A stretch of 11,944 bases of DNA, from contig JALSUN010000078.1 in assembly GCA_027061425.1 (NCBI GenBank), positions 1 through 11,944 of the forward strand. The letters run 5' to 3'. Below, piece after piece: positions 1-6,577 of this stretch. The notes under the pieces are model-generated. The model saw nothing but the letters and a program-made list of their open reading frames with translations. It had not been told where the DNA came from and ran no database searches. Each line of letters begins with the position of its first letter. Within the stretch, counting starts at the first letter, position 1. This DNA comes from Helicobacteraceae bacterium (GTDB taxonomy: Bacteria; Campylobacterota; Campylobacteria; Campylobacterales; Sulfurimonadaceae). The position numbers and the translations under genes are program-made.

Positions 1-71
1 GCCCAACCTGCTAGTTCTACTTTATCGCCAATGTTCGCTTTACCCAAATCTGTACAGTAATGACTTCTCAC
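1..71 (-). CDS. aspS: Aspartyl-tRNA synthetase, N-terminal fragment
   Basis: Read on the minus strand, a GTG at 71-69 opens a frame that stays open to the window edge and begins M-RSHYCTDLGKANIGDKVEL, then AGW. This matches the start of bacterial AspRS, where a short R-(S/T)-H-Y-C segment leads into the OB-fold anticodon-binding domain (G-x-x-V-x-L-x-G-W). AspRS charges tRNA-Asp in the cytoplasm. In some epsilonproteobacteria the enzyme is non-discriminating and also charges tRNA-Asn, but this cannot be judged from 23 residues. An AAGGA ribosome binding site lies 8 bases upstream of the GTG. The gene is transcribed away from nadK, and the rest of it lies outside the window. The family call rests on a short stretch but fits well, and the aspS/nadK divergence is what I recall from Campylobacter. 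Confidence 0.85.
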   Translation of the reverse strand, partial: MRSHYCTDLGKANIGDKVELAGW

Positions 72-119
72 CGAGAAAATCCTTCTTGAGACACTAATGT
101 GCTCGTAATATTTTTCGCG

Positions 120-125
120 ATTATA
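120..125 (-). promoter_or_regulatory. aspS: Likely -10 box of the aspS promoter
   Basis: On the minus strand the sequence GGCTATAATC contains a perfect TATAAT box about 50 bases upstream of the aspS GTG, giving a leader of roughly 40 bases. A TTGACC occurs only 12 bases further upstream (138-143), which is too close to be a normal -35 box. Epsilonproteobacterial sigma-70 promoters often have no clear -35 element, so the -10 alone is reasonable evidence. Confidence 0.6.
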
Positions 126-166
126 GCCAAAGCGGGTGGTCAAAAAGCTTAGTGTGGTAGAGATGG

Positions 167-186
167 AGAGAAGAATTCTCTTTTTT
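167..186 (+). other. Short inverted repeat followed by a T run in the divergent intergenic region
   Basis: AGAGAA, a 3-base spacer GAA, and TTCTCT are followed by a run of T, so on the plus strand this looks like a small terminator. The stem is only 6 bp and AT-rich, the loop is tight, and no plus-strand gene ends upstream of it within the window. It may insulate nadK from antisense transcription, or it may be chance. The rest of the 72-269 gap holds only the two promoters. Confidence 0.25.
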
Positions 187-228
187 AGTTAAATGTGCCA
201 TACTTTTTTAGCTTATTAAAGAATAGGC

Positions 229-234
229 TATAAT
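229..234 (+). promoter_or_regulatory. nadK: Likely -10 box of the nadK promoter
   Basis: A perfect TATAAT sits in GGCTATAATC, the same ten bases that surround the aspS -10 box on the other strand. A start of transcription near 241 would leave a leader of about 30 bases before the proposed nadK start. No good -35 hexamer is present; the upstream stretch is AT-rich, as is usual in this group. This is probably the main promoter for at least nadK and recN. Confidence 0.6.
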
Positions 235-269
235 CTACTTAATATTTAGAAATTTTGAGGTTAAGAGAT

Positions 270-1124
270 TTGGGACCATTAGATATAAAAAGTGTAGGTA
301 TTATATTAAGACCTTCAACTCCAGAGTTAAAAGACAAGTTTTTCGAGATTAAAGAGATCTTTGAAGCGCACAAAATAGATGTCATCATAGACACTATCAG
401 TGGTGGCATGATTGATGTCATGGGTCAAGAGTTTGAGATTATGTGCCAGAGTGCTGACATGTTGGTGACACTTGGTGGTGATGGTACCCTCATCTCTGCG
501 GTGAGACGCTCAGCAAAATATGAGATCCCTGTTTTGGGTGTTCATGCAGGTAAATTGGGGTTTTTGGCAGATTTTGACATAGAAGAGTTGAACGACTTTA
601 TTCCTAAGTTGAAGTCTGGTGACTTTCGTTTGGACAAGCGCGCCATGTTACAAGCAACCATAGTGTCTAAAACAGGTGTCAAGGAGATCGTCTCTTTTAA
701 TGATATCGTTTTAAGTAGACCTTCTATCTCTAAAATGATACATCTTGAGACCTCTGTTGATGGACGTCCTTTTAACACCTATTATGGTGATGGTGTCATC
801 GTCTCCACACCTACAGGATCAACTGCATATAACCTCTCATGTGGCGGACCTGTACTGTTCCCTTTAACGCAAGTGTTTGTAGTGACCCCTATCTCTCCTC
901 ATTCCTTAACACAACGTCCTGTGGTACTCCCTGGACAGTATGAGATAGAGGTGACAACACCAGACATAAATGCTTTAGCGATAGTAGATGGACAAGATAT
1001 GTATGAATTTGGTGCAGGTGATCTTCTTAAAATCTATTTGGCCAAAGAGTCAGCACGCCTGATACACCGTAGTGAGTTTAATTACTTTGAAGTACTTAAA
1101 GAGAAATTAAGTTGGGGAGAGTAG
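270..1124 (+). CDS. nadK: NAD kinase
   Basis: The product (284 aa) phosphorylates NAD to NADP in the cytoplasm using ATP or polyphosphate, supplying NADPH for biosynthesis. The family signatures are visible: the GGDGT nucleotide motif at residues 69-73 and the NAD-binding block YGDGVIVSTPTGSTAYN starting at residue 172, followed by the GGP loop. The C-terminal half contains a typical SHSLTQRPVVLP segment and a DGQ motif. I place the start at TTG 270 because GAGG (257-260) lies 9 bases upstream. An earlier in-frame TTG at 255 would lack a ribosome binding site and would leave a leader of only about 14 bases after the likely promoter. Either choice gives the usual family length. recN follows after 66 bases. 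Confidence 0.93.
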   Translation: MGPLDIKSVGIILRPSTPELKDKFFEIKEIFEAHKIDVIIDTISGGMIDVMGQEFEIMCQSADMLVTLGGDGTLISAVRRSAKYEIPVLGVHAGKLGFLADFDIEELNDFIPKLKSGDFRLDKRAMLQATIVSKTGVKEIVSFNDIVLSRPSISKMIHLETSVDGRPFNTYYGDGVIVSTPTGSTAYNLSCGGPVLFPLTQVFVVTPISPHSLTQRPVVLPGQYEIEVTTPDINALAIVDGQDMYEFGAGDLLKIYLAKESARLIHRSEFNYFEVLKEKLSWGE

Positions 1125-1190
1125 ATTAATGTTGAATTTTGAATGTTTAATGATGAATGATGGCTTGTGCCATACCATGGAAGTAGCCTT
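1125..1190 (+). other. nadK-recN spacer with short A/T-rich near-repeats
   Basis: The gap contains irregular repeats of TTAATG/TGAATG (1126-1160), then a 5-bp inverted repeat ATGGC-TTGT-GCCAT (1160-1173), and finally the recN ribosome binding site. No promoter or terminator is convincing. The near-repeats have no coding role that I can see. Confidence 0.35.
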
Positions 1191-2723
1191 ATGATAGAAC
1201 GATTTTATCTTAAAAACTGTTTGACCTTTGAAGAAGTGGAGATGGAGTTAGGCTCTGGTCTTATAGTCTTTTCTGGTCCTTCTGGAAGTGGTAAGTCCGT
1301 GTTGATGCGCTCTATCTTGGGTGCTGTTGGTTTTGATGACGCGCTGGCTGAAGTGAGTGAAGCCTCTGTTAATTGGCAGATAGACGAAGAGGCCACGGGC
1401 TTTGAAAATGAAGAGCCTAACATCTTGAAACAGGTGAAAAAAGAGAAGGTGCGCTACTTCTTAAACGCGCAGAGTGTCTCTAAAAAAGCTTTGCACAAAA
1501 TATCTAAAAAGCATATGCGCCTTTTGAGTCTAAAAGATTACAGTGACTTTGAACAGACTAACATGTTAAGTATTTTAGACCAGCAAGTTGTTAAAGATGA
1601 TGAAACCTATAGTGAGACTTTAGAGATCTATAAAAAAGATTTTGTTCTGTATCAAAACAGAAAACATGAGTTAGAACAGCTTTTAGAACAAGAACGACGT
1701 ATAGAAGAACACAAAGAGTTTGCCGCCTTTGAACTCTCTAAAATAGATGCCATAAATCCCCAAAAAAATGAGTATGAGTCTCTACTTGAGATTAAAAGTT
1801 CTCTCTCAAAAAAAGAGAAAGCAGAAGAAAAGATCAATGCAGTAGAACAGTTTTTTGAGAAAGAGCACTTGGTGAGTGATGCACTGAACTCTTTAGATGC
1901 AGACAGTGCTTTTTTTGATGACACGATGAATGAACTACGTACCGTTTTTGAACAAGCACGCTCCAACTTTTTAGACCTTGAAGGTGAAGATATAGAGTCT
2001 GTCTTAAACCGCTTAGAAGAACTTTCTGATCTTAAACATCGTTATGGCTCTATAAATGAAGCGTTAGCGTACCGTGAAGAGAAGGCTAAAGAGCTTGAGA
2101 AGTATGAAAACTTTGATATAGAAAAGGCACGTTTGGCACAAGAGGTTGACCTGCTTTATAAAGAGGTCATGACCTTGGCAGACCACATCTCTGTAAAGCG
2201 TTCAGGAGTGTTGTTTGATCTCAATTTAGAGATTAATGGCTATCTTAAACAACTATACTTGAGTGGTGCAGAGATGAGCATCTCTCATGGGGACTTTATG
2301 GTGAGTGGACAAGATAAAGTGCACTTCAATTTGCAAGGTGCACCTTTAGATAAGGTCAGCTCAGGAGAATTCAACCGCCTGCGTCTGGCGCTTTTGGCGT
2401 TACAGTCAGAGTCCATGCAAGAACATGGGGGTGTGCTTATGTTAGATGAGATCGATGCCAACTTGAGTGGTGAAGAGTCTATGAGTGTGGCGAAGGTACT
2501 ACGTCAGCTCTCTCAACATTTCCAGGTCTTTGTTATCTCCCATCAACCCCAACTCACCTCTATGGGAGAACAGCACTTTATGGTTGAAAAAAGTGATGTC
2601 AGTACAGTGCGGGTTCTCTCTCATAAAGAGCGTGTTGCTGAGATCGCAAGAATGATCAGTGGTGATACTGTGACCAAAGAGGCCAAAGACTTTGCTAAAG
2701 AGCTTTTAGAGAGTGCAGGCTGA
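1191..2723 (+). CDS. recN: DNA repair protein RecN
   Basis: RecN is an SMC-like ATPase that acts on DNA double-strand breaks and holds broken ends or sister DNA together. The 510-aa product has the expected plan: an N-terminal ATPase half with Walker A GPSGSGKS (residues 29-36), a long charged coiled-coil region (about 150-350), then the ABC signature SSGE (390-393), Walker B LMLDEID (D419, E420) and an ISHQPQL switch histidine (H451). It is shorter than the roughly 550 aa of enterobacterial RecN, as I would expect for this group. ATG 1191 is chosen because GGAAG lies 7 bases upstream and the protein then begins MIERFYLKN, like other RecN. An in-frame GTG at 1167 would add eight unlikely residues. 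No LexA-type box is evident upstream. Confidence 0.92.
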   Translation: MIERFYLKNCLTFEEVEMELGSGLIVFSGPSGSGKSVLMRSILGAVGFDDALAEVSEASVNWQIDEEATGFENEEPNILKQVKKEKVRYFLNAQSVSKKALHKISKKHMRLLSLKDYSDFEQTNMLSILDQQVVKDDETYSETLEIYKKDFVLYQNRKHELEQLLEQERRIEEHKEFAAFELSKIDAINPQKNEYESLLEIKSSLSKKEKAEEKINAVEQFFEKEHLVSDALNSLDADSAFFDDTMNELRTVFEQARSNFLDLEGEDIESVLNRLEELSDLKHRYGSINEALAYREEKAKELEKYENFDIEKARLAQEVDLLYKEVMTLADHISVKRSGVLFDLNLEINGYLKQLYLSGAEMSISHGDFMVSGQDKVHFNLQGAPLDKVSSGEFNRLRLALLALQSESMQEHGGVLMLDEIDANLSGEESMSVAKVLRQLSQHFQVFVISHQPQLTSMGEQHFMVEKSDVSTVRVLSHKERVAEIARMISGDTVTKEAKDFAKELLESAG

Positions 2724-2725
2724 AA

Positions 2726-2902
2726 ATGTGTTTTATTATTGCTATTGTGTCCCTTATTTACGCTGGTGTAGCTTTTAATGCAGGTAACTACGCTTCTGGT
2801 GGTATCGCTGTTGTTATAGCACTTTTTTTTAGTGCTTTGTTGATCAAAAATATAAAAGACGTAAAGCAGATGCGTGAAGAGAGAAAAGAGGAGAAAAAAT
2901 GA
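2726..2902 (+). CDS. Small two-helix membrane protein of unknown function
   Basis: This 58-codon frame starts 2 bases after the recN stop and ends in an ATGA overlap with tatD, so it fills the gap exactly. The protein begins MCFIIAIVSLIYAGVAF, a hydrophobic segment, followed by a short NAGNYASGG loop. A second hydrophobic segment (about residues 25-41) comes next, and then a charged tail rich in K, E and R ending EEKK. This suggests two membrane helices in a hairpin with a cytoplasmic basic/acidic tail. The tight fit between two genes and its membrane-protein composition make it likely to be real, although the upstream Shine-Dalgarno (AGG, 6 bases before) is weak. In C. jejuni, as I recall, this slot between recN and tatD holds the response regulator gene cbrR. 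I do not recognise the family and assign no function. Confidence 0.72.
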   Translation: MCFIIAIVSLIYAGVAFNAGNYASGGIAVVIALFFSALLIKNIKDVKQMREERKEEKK

Positions 2903-3675
2903 TTATTGACACCCATATACACTTGGATGACGTCCGTTATGAAGACGATCTTGATGCAGTGCTTCAAAGAGCGAAGGAGGGGGGAGTCGAGCGTTACATT
3001 ATCCCTGGTGCAGACTTGGCCACACTTGAGAGAGCCGTCTCTTTAGCAGAGCAGTATGAGTCTATCTATTTTGCAGTAGGTGTGCACCCTTATGACAAAG
3101 ATGCTTATGATGAAGCGATGCTTATAAAGTATATTGATCATCCTAAATGTGTAGCAGTTGGAGAGTGTGGTCTGGACTATTTTAGGCTTGAAGGCAGTCC
3201 TGAAGAAATAGCTGAGGAAAAACGTCTTCAAAAAGAGGTATTTGAAGCACAGATCAGCTTGGCTAAGGCGTATAAAAAACCACTTATAGTCCATATAAGA
3301 GATGCCAGTCATGATGCTAGAGTAATACTTGAAGAGACTGATGCAGGCGAGGTGGGTGGTGTTCTACACTGTTTTAATGCAGATGAAGAGCTTCTTGTCT
3401 TAAGTGAACATAATTTTTATTATGGCATTGGTGGGGTACTCACTTTTAAAAATGCTAAAAAATTGGTAAATGTCTTGCCTAAGATCCCTCAAGAAAAGTT
3501 AATTATAGAGACTGATGGTCCTTACCTGACACCACATCCTCATCGTGGTGAGAGAAATGAGCCTTTTTTTACGACATTGGTACGAGACAAGATGGCAGAT
3601 ATCTTAGATCTCAGTGAAGCATTTATAGAGCATTTAACGACCAAAAATGCACAAAAACTTTTTAATATTTCATAA
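2899..3675 (+). CDS. tatD: TatD-family metal-dependent deoxyribonuclease
   Basis: TatD proteins are cytoplasmic metal-dependent hydrolases with a TIM-barrel fold. Characterised members have 3'-5' exonuclease or DNase activity linked to DNA repair. The 258-aa product has all the family's metal ligands: HIH (H6, H8), GECGLDY (E89), VHIRD (H132), LHCF (H157) and ETDGPYL (D206), plus the final TPHPHRGERNEP block. The length is normal. A strong AGAGGAG site precedes the ATG, which overlaps the stop of the small upstream gene as ATGA, so translation is probably coupled. Its position after recN fits a DNA-repair role, but the substrate in this organism is not shown by the sequence. Confidence 0.93.
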   Translation: MIIDTHIHLDDVRYEDDLDAVLQRAKEGGVERYIIPGADLATLERAVSLAEQYESIYFAVGVHPYDKDAYDEAMLIKYIDHPKCVAVGECGLDYFRLEGSPEEIAEEKRLQKEVFEAQISLAKAYKKPLIVHIRDASHDARVILEETDAGEVGGVLHCFNADEELLVLSEHNFYYGIGGVLTFKNAKKLVNVLPKIPQEKLIIETDGPYLTPHPHRGERNEPFFTTLVRDKMADILDLSEAFIEHLTTKNAQKLFNIS

Positions 3676-3745
3676 TATTATATCAATATGAAACATCCAT
3701 AACTTCAGCTTGGATCGAATTACGAAGCTTAAAGTAGTTATTGTA

Positions 3746-3760
3746 ATTATCTTAGATAAT
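3746..3760. promoter_or_regulatory. Perfect 15-base palindrome upstream of mltD
   Basis: ATTATCT-T-AGATAAT is a perfect 7-1-7 dyad, 24 bases before the mltD start codon and inside the 109-base tatD-mltD gap. The one-base centre rules out an RNA hairpin with a full stem, so it looks more like a binding site for a dimeric regulator. A TATAAG (3760-3765) at its right edge could be a weak -10 box. The half-sites resemble GATAAT units of Fur-type boxes but in the opposite orientation, so I do not name a regulator. AT-rich DNA produces such palindromes by chance fairly often. Confidence 0.4.
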
Positions 3761-3784
3761 ATAAGAGCCTATATAGGGGCTTGA

Positions 3785-5176
3785 TTGAGATATATATTGA
3801 TACTTTTTTTATTGTTAGTGCCACACCTTCTTTTTGGTGGCTTGGGTTTTGAAAATAATCATAACCGTGAGATCATGCTGTTGAGGGCATTTGATGTTGA
3901 TCCTAACTACATCCATGATGAACATCTTAACCTTGTGTTACAGCAAAAAAAGTCTCCAGAGGCTTATAAACACTACTACAATGCGATGCAGAGTGCCAAA
4001 CTCTACATCCCTACCATCAAAATGATTTTGAGCAAGGCAGATGTTCCACCAGAATTTATCTATCTTGCTATGGCAGAGTCCTCTTTCACCACCAAGGCAT
4101 TTTCACGTAAAAAAGCAGCAGGCATTTGGCAGTTTATGCCAGCAACAGGACGTCAATATGGTCTACAGATCGATGATTATATCGATGAGCGACGTGACCC
4201 CGTAAAGTCTACACAAGCAGCTGCTCTTTTTCTCTCAGGTCTACATAGCAGACTGGGCAAGTGGTACTTGGCCGCTTTGGCGTACAACTGTGGAGAAGGA
4301 TGTGTTAATCGTGCCATAGATAAGGCTGGCAGCGATGATGTTTTTACCCTTTTGGATGAAGAAGAGAAGTATCTGCCAAAAGAGACTCGTAATTATCTGC
4401 GTAAAATCCTCTCTTTTGGTTTGATGGGCATTGATGAAAATGATATGAGTGCCAGTGGGTACAGTTATCTGATGAACCGAGCAAGTCTTAACTCTATCGC
4501 AACCATCAGTCTGCCTAAGGGTGAGAAACTGAGTCGTGTGGCTAAGATATTGGGTATAGATGAAGAGGAGATGAAAAAGCTTAATCGCCATCTTACTTAT
4601 GATTTTGTACCCCCTTTTTCAAAGAACTGTGATGTCTACATCCCTTATAACAAACTCAACACCTTTAATCAAAACTATAAACCTTGTGATCTGACAAAGA
4701 TCTATAGGGTACATGTGGTACACCCAGGTGAAAATCTCTCTAAAATAGGGGCCAAATATAAGGTGCCTTATAAAATTATTAGAGAGTTTAATCATCTTAA
4801 AAATGATCGTCTTCACGTAGGGCAGAAACTCATCATTCCTACAACACCAGCATTAATAAAAAAATATAAATTCACATTTGCTAAAAACAGTTATGTGGTG
4901 CGTCCTGGTGATAATCTTGGGCGTATTGCACGACGTTACAAAACGAGCATTAAAAAGCTCAAGCAGATGAACAACAAAAAGAGCAACAAGATCCGTGTTG
5001 GTGAAAAGCTCATTGTACCACCACTGCCACTACAAAAAAACCGTTATACTGTGAAACGTGGTGACAACCTGAGTACTATTGCAAGACGTTACAATGTCAC
5101 TGTAAAAGCACTTAAAAAGCGCAATCATAAAAGCTCTAGTGTCATTAGAGTTGGGGAGAAACTTCGTGTATATTAA
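3785..5176 (+). CDS. mltD: Membrane-bound/periplasmic lytic transglycosylase with three LysM domains (MltD type)
   Basis: The enzyme cleaves the glycan strands of peptidoglycan in the periplasm, leaving 1,6-anhydromuramic ends. The 463-aa product has an N-terminal hydrophobic signal (RYILILFLLLVPHLLFGG) and a family-1 SLT domain from about residue 75. The catalytic glutamate is E98 in LAMAESSF, with GIWQFMPATGRQYGL and LAALAYNCGEG also present. Three C-terminal LysM repeats (about 307-353, 369-414 and 420-463) bind N-acetylglucosamine in the wall. No lipobox cysteine follows the signal, so unlike E. coli MltD it is probably not a lipoprotein. The start is TTG 3785, with AGGGG 5 bases upstream. 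LysM 2 and 3 are very similar (GDN-L-x-x-IARRY in both), suggesting duplication. The last 11 bases overlap rlpA. Confidence 0.9.
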   Translation: MRYILILFLLLVPHLLFGGLGFENNHNREIMLLRAFDVDPNYIHDEHLNLVLQQKKSPEAYKHYYNAMQSAKLYIPTIKMILSKADVPPEFIYLAMAESSFTTKAFSRKKAAGIWQFMPATGRQYGLQIDDYIDERRDPVKSTQAAALFLSGLHSRLGKWYLAALAYNCGEGCVNRAIDKAGSDDVFTLLDEEEKYLPKETRNYLRKILSFGLMGIDENDMSASGYSYLMNRASLNSIATISLPKGEKLSRVAKILGIDEEEMKKLNRHLTYDFVPPFSKNCDVYIPYNKLNTFNQNYKPCDLTKIYRVHVVHPGENLSKIGAKYKVPYKIIREFNHLKNDRLHVGQKLIIPTTPALIKKYKFTFAKNSYVVRPGDNLGRIARRYKTSIKKLKQMNNKKSNKIRVGEKLIVPPLPLQKNRYTVKRGDNLSTIARRYNVTVKALKKRNHKSSSVIRVGEKLRVY

Positions 5177-6002
5177 GATAACACTATTACTCAGCTCGTT
5201 ACTTCTTGTCTCTGGATGTAGTACGCGTGGTGTAAAGGGTCACTCTAAAAGTAGCTATCACAGTTCTAAAACAGAGACAAAGTCACAAAGCAGCGGTGGA
5301 TATAGTTCAACGCCTAAAGCGACTAAACCGGGTTATGTTCATCCTACTATGCGCCCTTATACGGTGTTTGGTATTCGTTACTATCCAACAAAGGTACGGG
5401 TAGGAGAGAAATTTTATGGGGTTTCTAGCTGGTATGGACCTGACTTTGATGGCAAGCCAACTTCTAGTGGTGAGATCTACGATATGCATGGGCTTACCGC
5501 TGCACATAAAACCTTGCCTATGAACACGATGGTCAAAGTAACCAACATAGACAATGGCAAGAGTGTGGTGGTTCGTATCAATGATAGAGGTCCTTTTGTG
5601 GGAACACGTATCATCGATCTCTCCAACAATGCTGCCCACAAAATAGATATGGTGAAAAAAGGGACGGCCAATGTCCGTTTAGAAGTGGTAGGGTTTAAAG
5701 ACGCTAAAGCCAAAGCTATAGGCTCAGCAACATCAACTACACCGCAAAAGAGATCAACACCTTCGCTAAACTACAGCAGTTATGCGATTCAAATAGGTTC
5801 GTTTTCCAAGTTTGAGGGTGCCCAAAAAGTTCAAGAACAGTATTCGGGATATAAGGGGTATCACACCATCATAAAAGATACAAAAACAAACGGAAAAAGA
5901 GTGTTTAAAGTCTGGTTGACAGGGTTTAAGTCTGAGGCGGAAGCGAGAGAGTTTAAAGTGGACTCTCCCTTTGCTAACGCATTTATAGTAGGAGAAAAAT
6001 AA
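5166..6002 (+). CDS. rlpA: RlpA-like septal ring lytic transglycosylase, lipoprotein with SPOR domain
   Basis: RlpA proteins are outer-membrane lipoproteins that bind, and in some species cleave, glycan strands stripped of peptides. The 278-aa product starts MYIKITLLLSSLLLVSGCS, a lipoprotein signal with lipobox VSGC (C18). A low-complexity Ser/Lys/Thr linker follows, then a double-psi beta-barrel domain (about 84-175) with YGVSSWYG, the conserved H114 and NDRGPF (D140). A C-terminal SPOR domain (about 206-278, YAIQIGSF onward) binds denuded glycan. GTG 5166 is preferred because GGGGAG lies 7 bases upstream and the signal peptide then begins cleanly; an in-frame GTG at 5139 would add nine polar residues. 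It overlaps mltD by 11 bases, so the two wall enzymes are probably made together. Confidence 0.9.
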   Translation: MYIKITLLLSSLLLVSGCSTRGVKGHSKSSYHSSKTETKSQSSGGYSSTPKATKPGYVHPTMRPYTVFGIRYYPTKVRVGEKFYGVSSWYGPDFDGKPTSSGEIYDMHGLTAAHKTLPMNTMVKVTNIDNGKSVVVRINDRGPFVGTRIIDLSNNAAHKIDMVKKGTANVRLEVVGFKDAKAKAIGSATSTTPQKRSTPSLNYSSYAIQIGSFSKFEGAQKVQEQYSGYKGYHTIIKDTKTNGKRVFKVWLTGFKSEAEAREFKVDSPFANAFIVGEK

Positions 6003-6004
6003 AA

Positions 6005-6577
6005 ATGATTACAAAACAACGCAGTACAAAAGAGACACAAATCAGTGTCTCTTTAGAGTTAGAAGGAACGGGTAAAAGTAACATCGACACGGGTGTTGGT
6101 TTTTTTGACCATATGTTAGAAGCCTTGAGTAAACATTCATTGATAGATTTGGATGTGACTTGTAAAGGAGATACCCATATAGATGACCACCATAGTGTAG
6201 AAGATGTGGGGATTGTTATCGGTAAGGCGCTTGCAGAAGCTATCTATCCTATAGAAAAAGTGGAGCGTTATGGCAATGCTACTGTGGTGATGGATGAGAC
6301 AGCGGTTGAATGTGACATGGACTTAAGTGGACGACCTTATCTTCATTATGAGATAGATGTTTATGGTAAGGTGGGTAACTTCGATACTGAACTTGCAGAA
6401 GAGTTTTTTCATGCCTTGGCCCTTAATGCACGCATCACGACACACATCGTTATGAAACGTGGGCGTAACAAACACCATATTTTAGAGGCAGCCTTTAAAG
6501 CATTTGCTGTGGCGCTGCGTCGTGCAACCACTAAAAATGAACGTATGGGCATACCGAGTACCAAGGGTGTTCTATGA
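6005..6577 (+). CDS. hisB: Imidazoleglycerol-phosphate dehydratase
   Basis: This cytoplasmic, manganese-dependent enzyme performs the sixth step of histidine synthesis, dehydrating imidazole glycerol phosphate to imidazole acetol phosphate. The 190-aa product is the single-domain form, without the histidinol-phosphatase domain fused to it in E. coli. Both metal-binding motifs are intact: GVGFFDHML (H36) with DTHIDDHHSVED (H62, H63, E66), and NKHHILEAAFKA (H157, H158, E161). The start at ATG 6005 has AGGAG 10 bases upstream and lies 2 bases after the rlpA stop. No other histidine gene is present in the window. It is an unexpected metabolic gene in an envelope-biogenesis run. Confidence 0.95.
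   Translation: MITKQRSTKETQISVSLELEGTGKSNIDTGVGFFDHMLEALSKHSLIDLDVTCKGDTHIDDHHSVEDVGIVIGKALAEAIYPIEKVERYGNATVVMDETAVECDMDLSGRPYLHYEIDVYGKVGNFDTELAEEFFHALALNARITTHIVMKRGRNKHHILEAAFKAFAVALRRATTKNERMGIPSTKGVL

Noticed and set aside
138..143. TTGACC on the minus strand as the -35 box of aspS
   Set aside because: It is only 12 bases from the TATAAT box, too close for normal sigma-70 spacing.
3672..3681. ATAATATTAT palindrome at the end of tatD as a terminator
   Set aside because: It is a self-complementary AT-only decamer with no loop and no following T run. It would not terminate transcription, and AT-only palindromes are common by chance.
4241..4591. Minus-strand open frame of 116 codons inside mltD
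   Set aside because: It is antisense to the conserved SLT domain and has a biased, non-protein-like composition. The plus-strand gene explains the sequence fully.
5034..5040. Run of seven A in mltD as a phase-variation tract
   Set aside because: The run is short, the frame is intact, and it lies between LysM repeats in a Lys-rich linker where A runs are expected from codon use.
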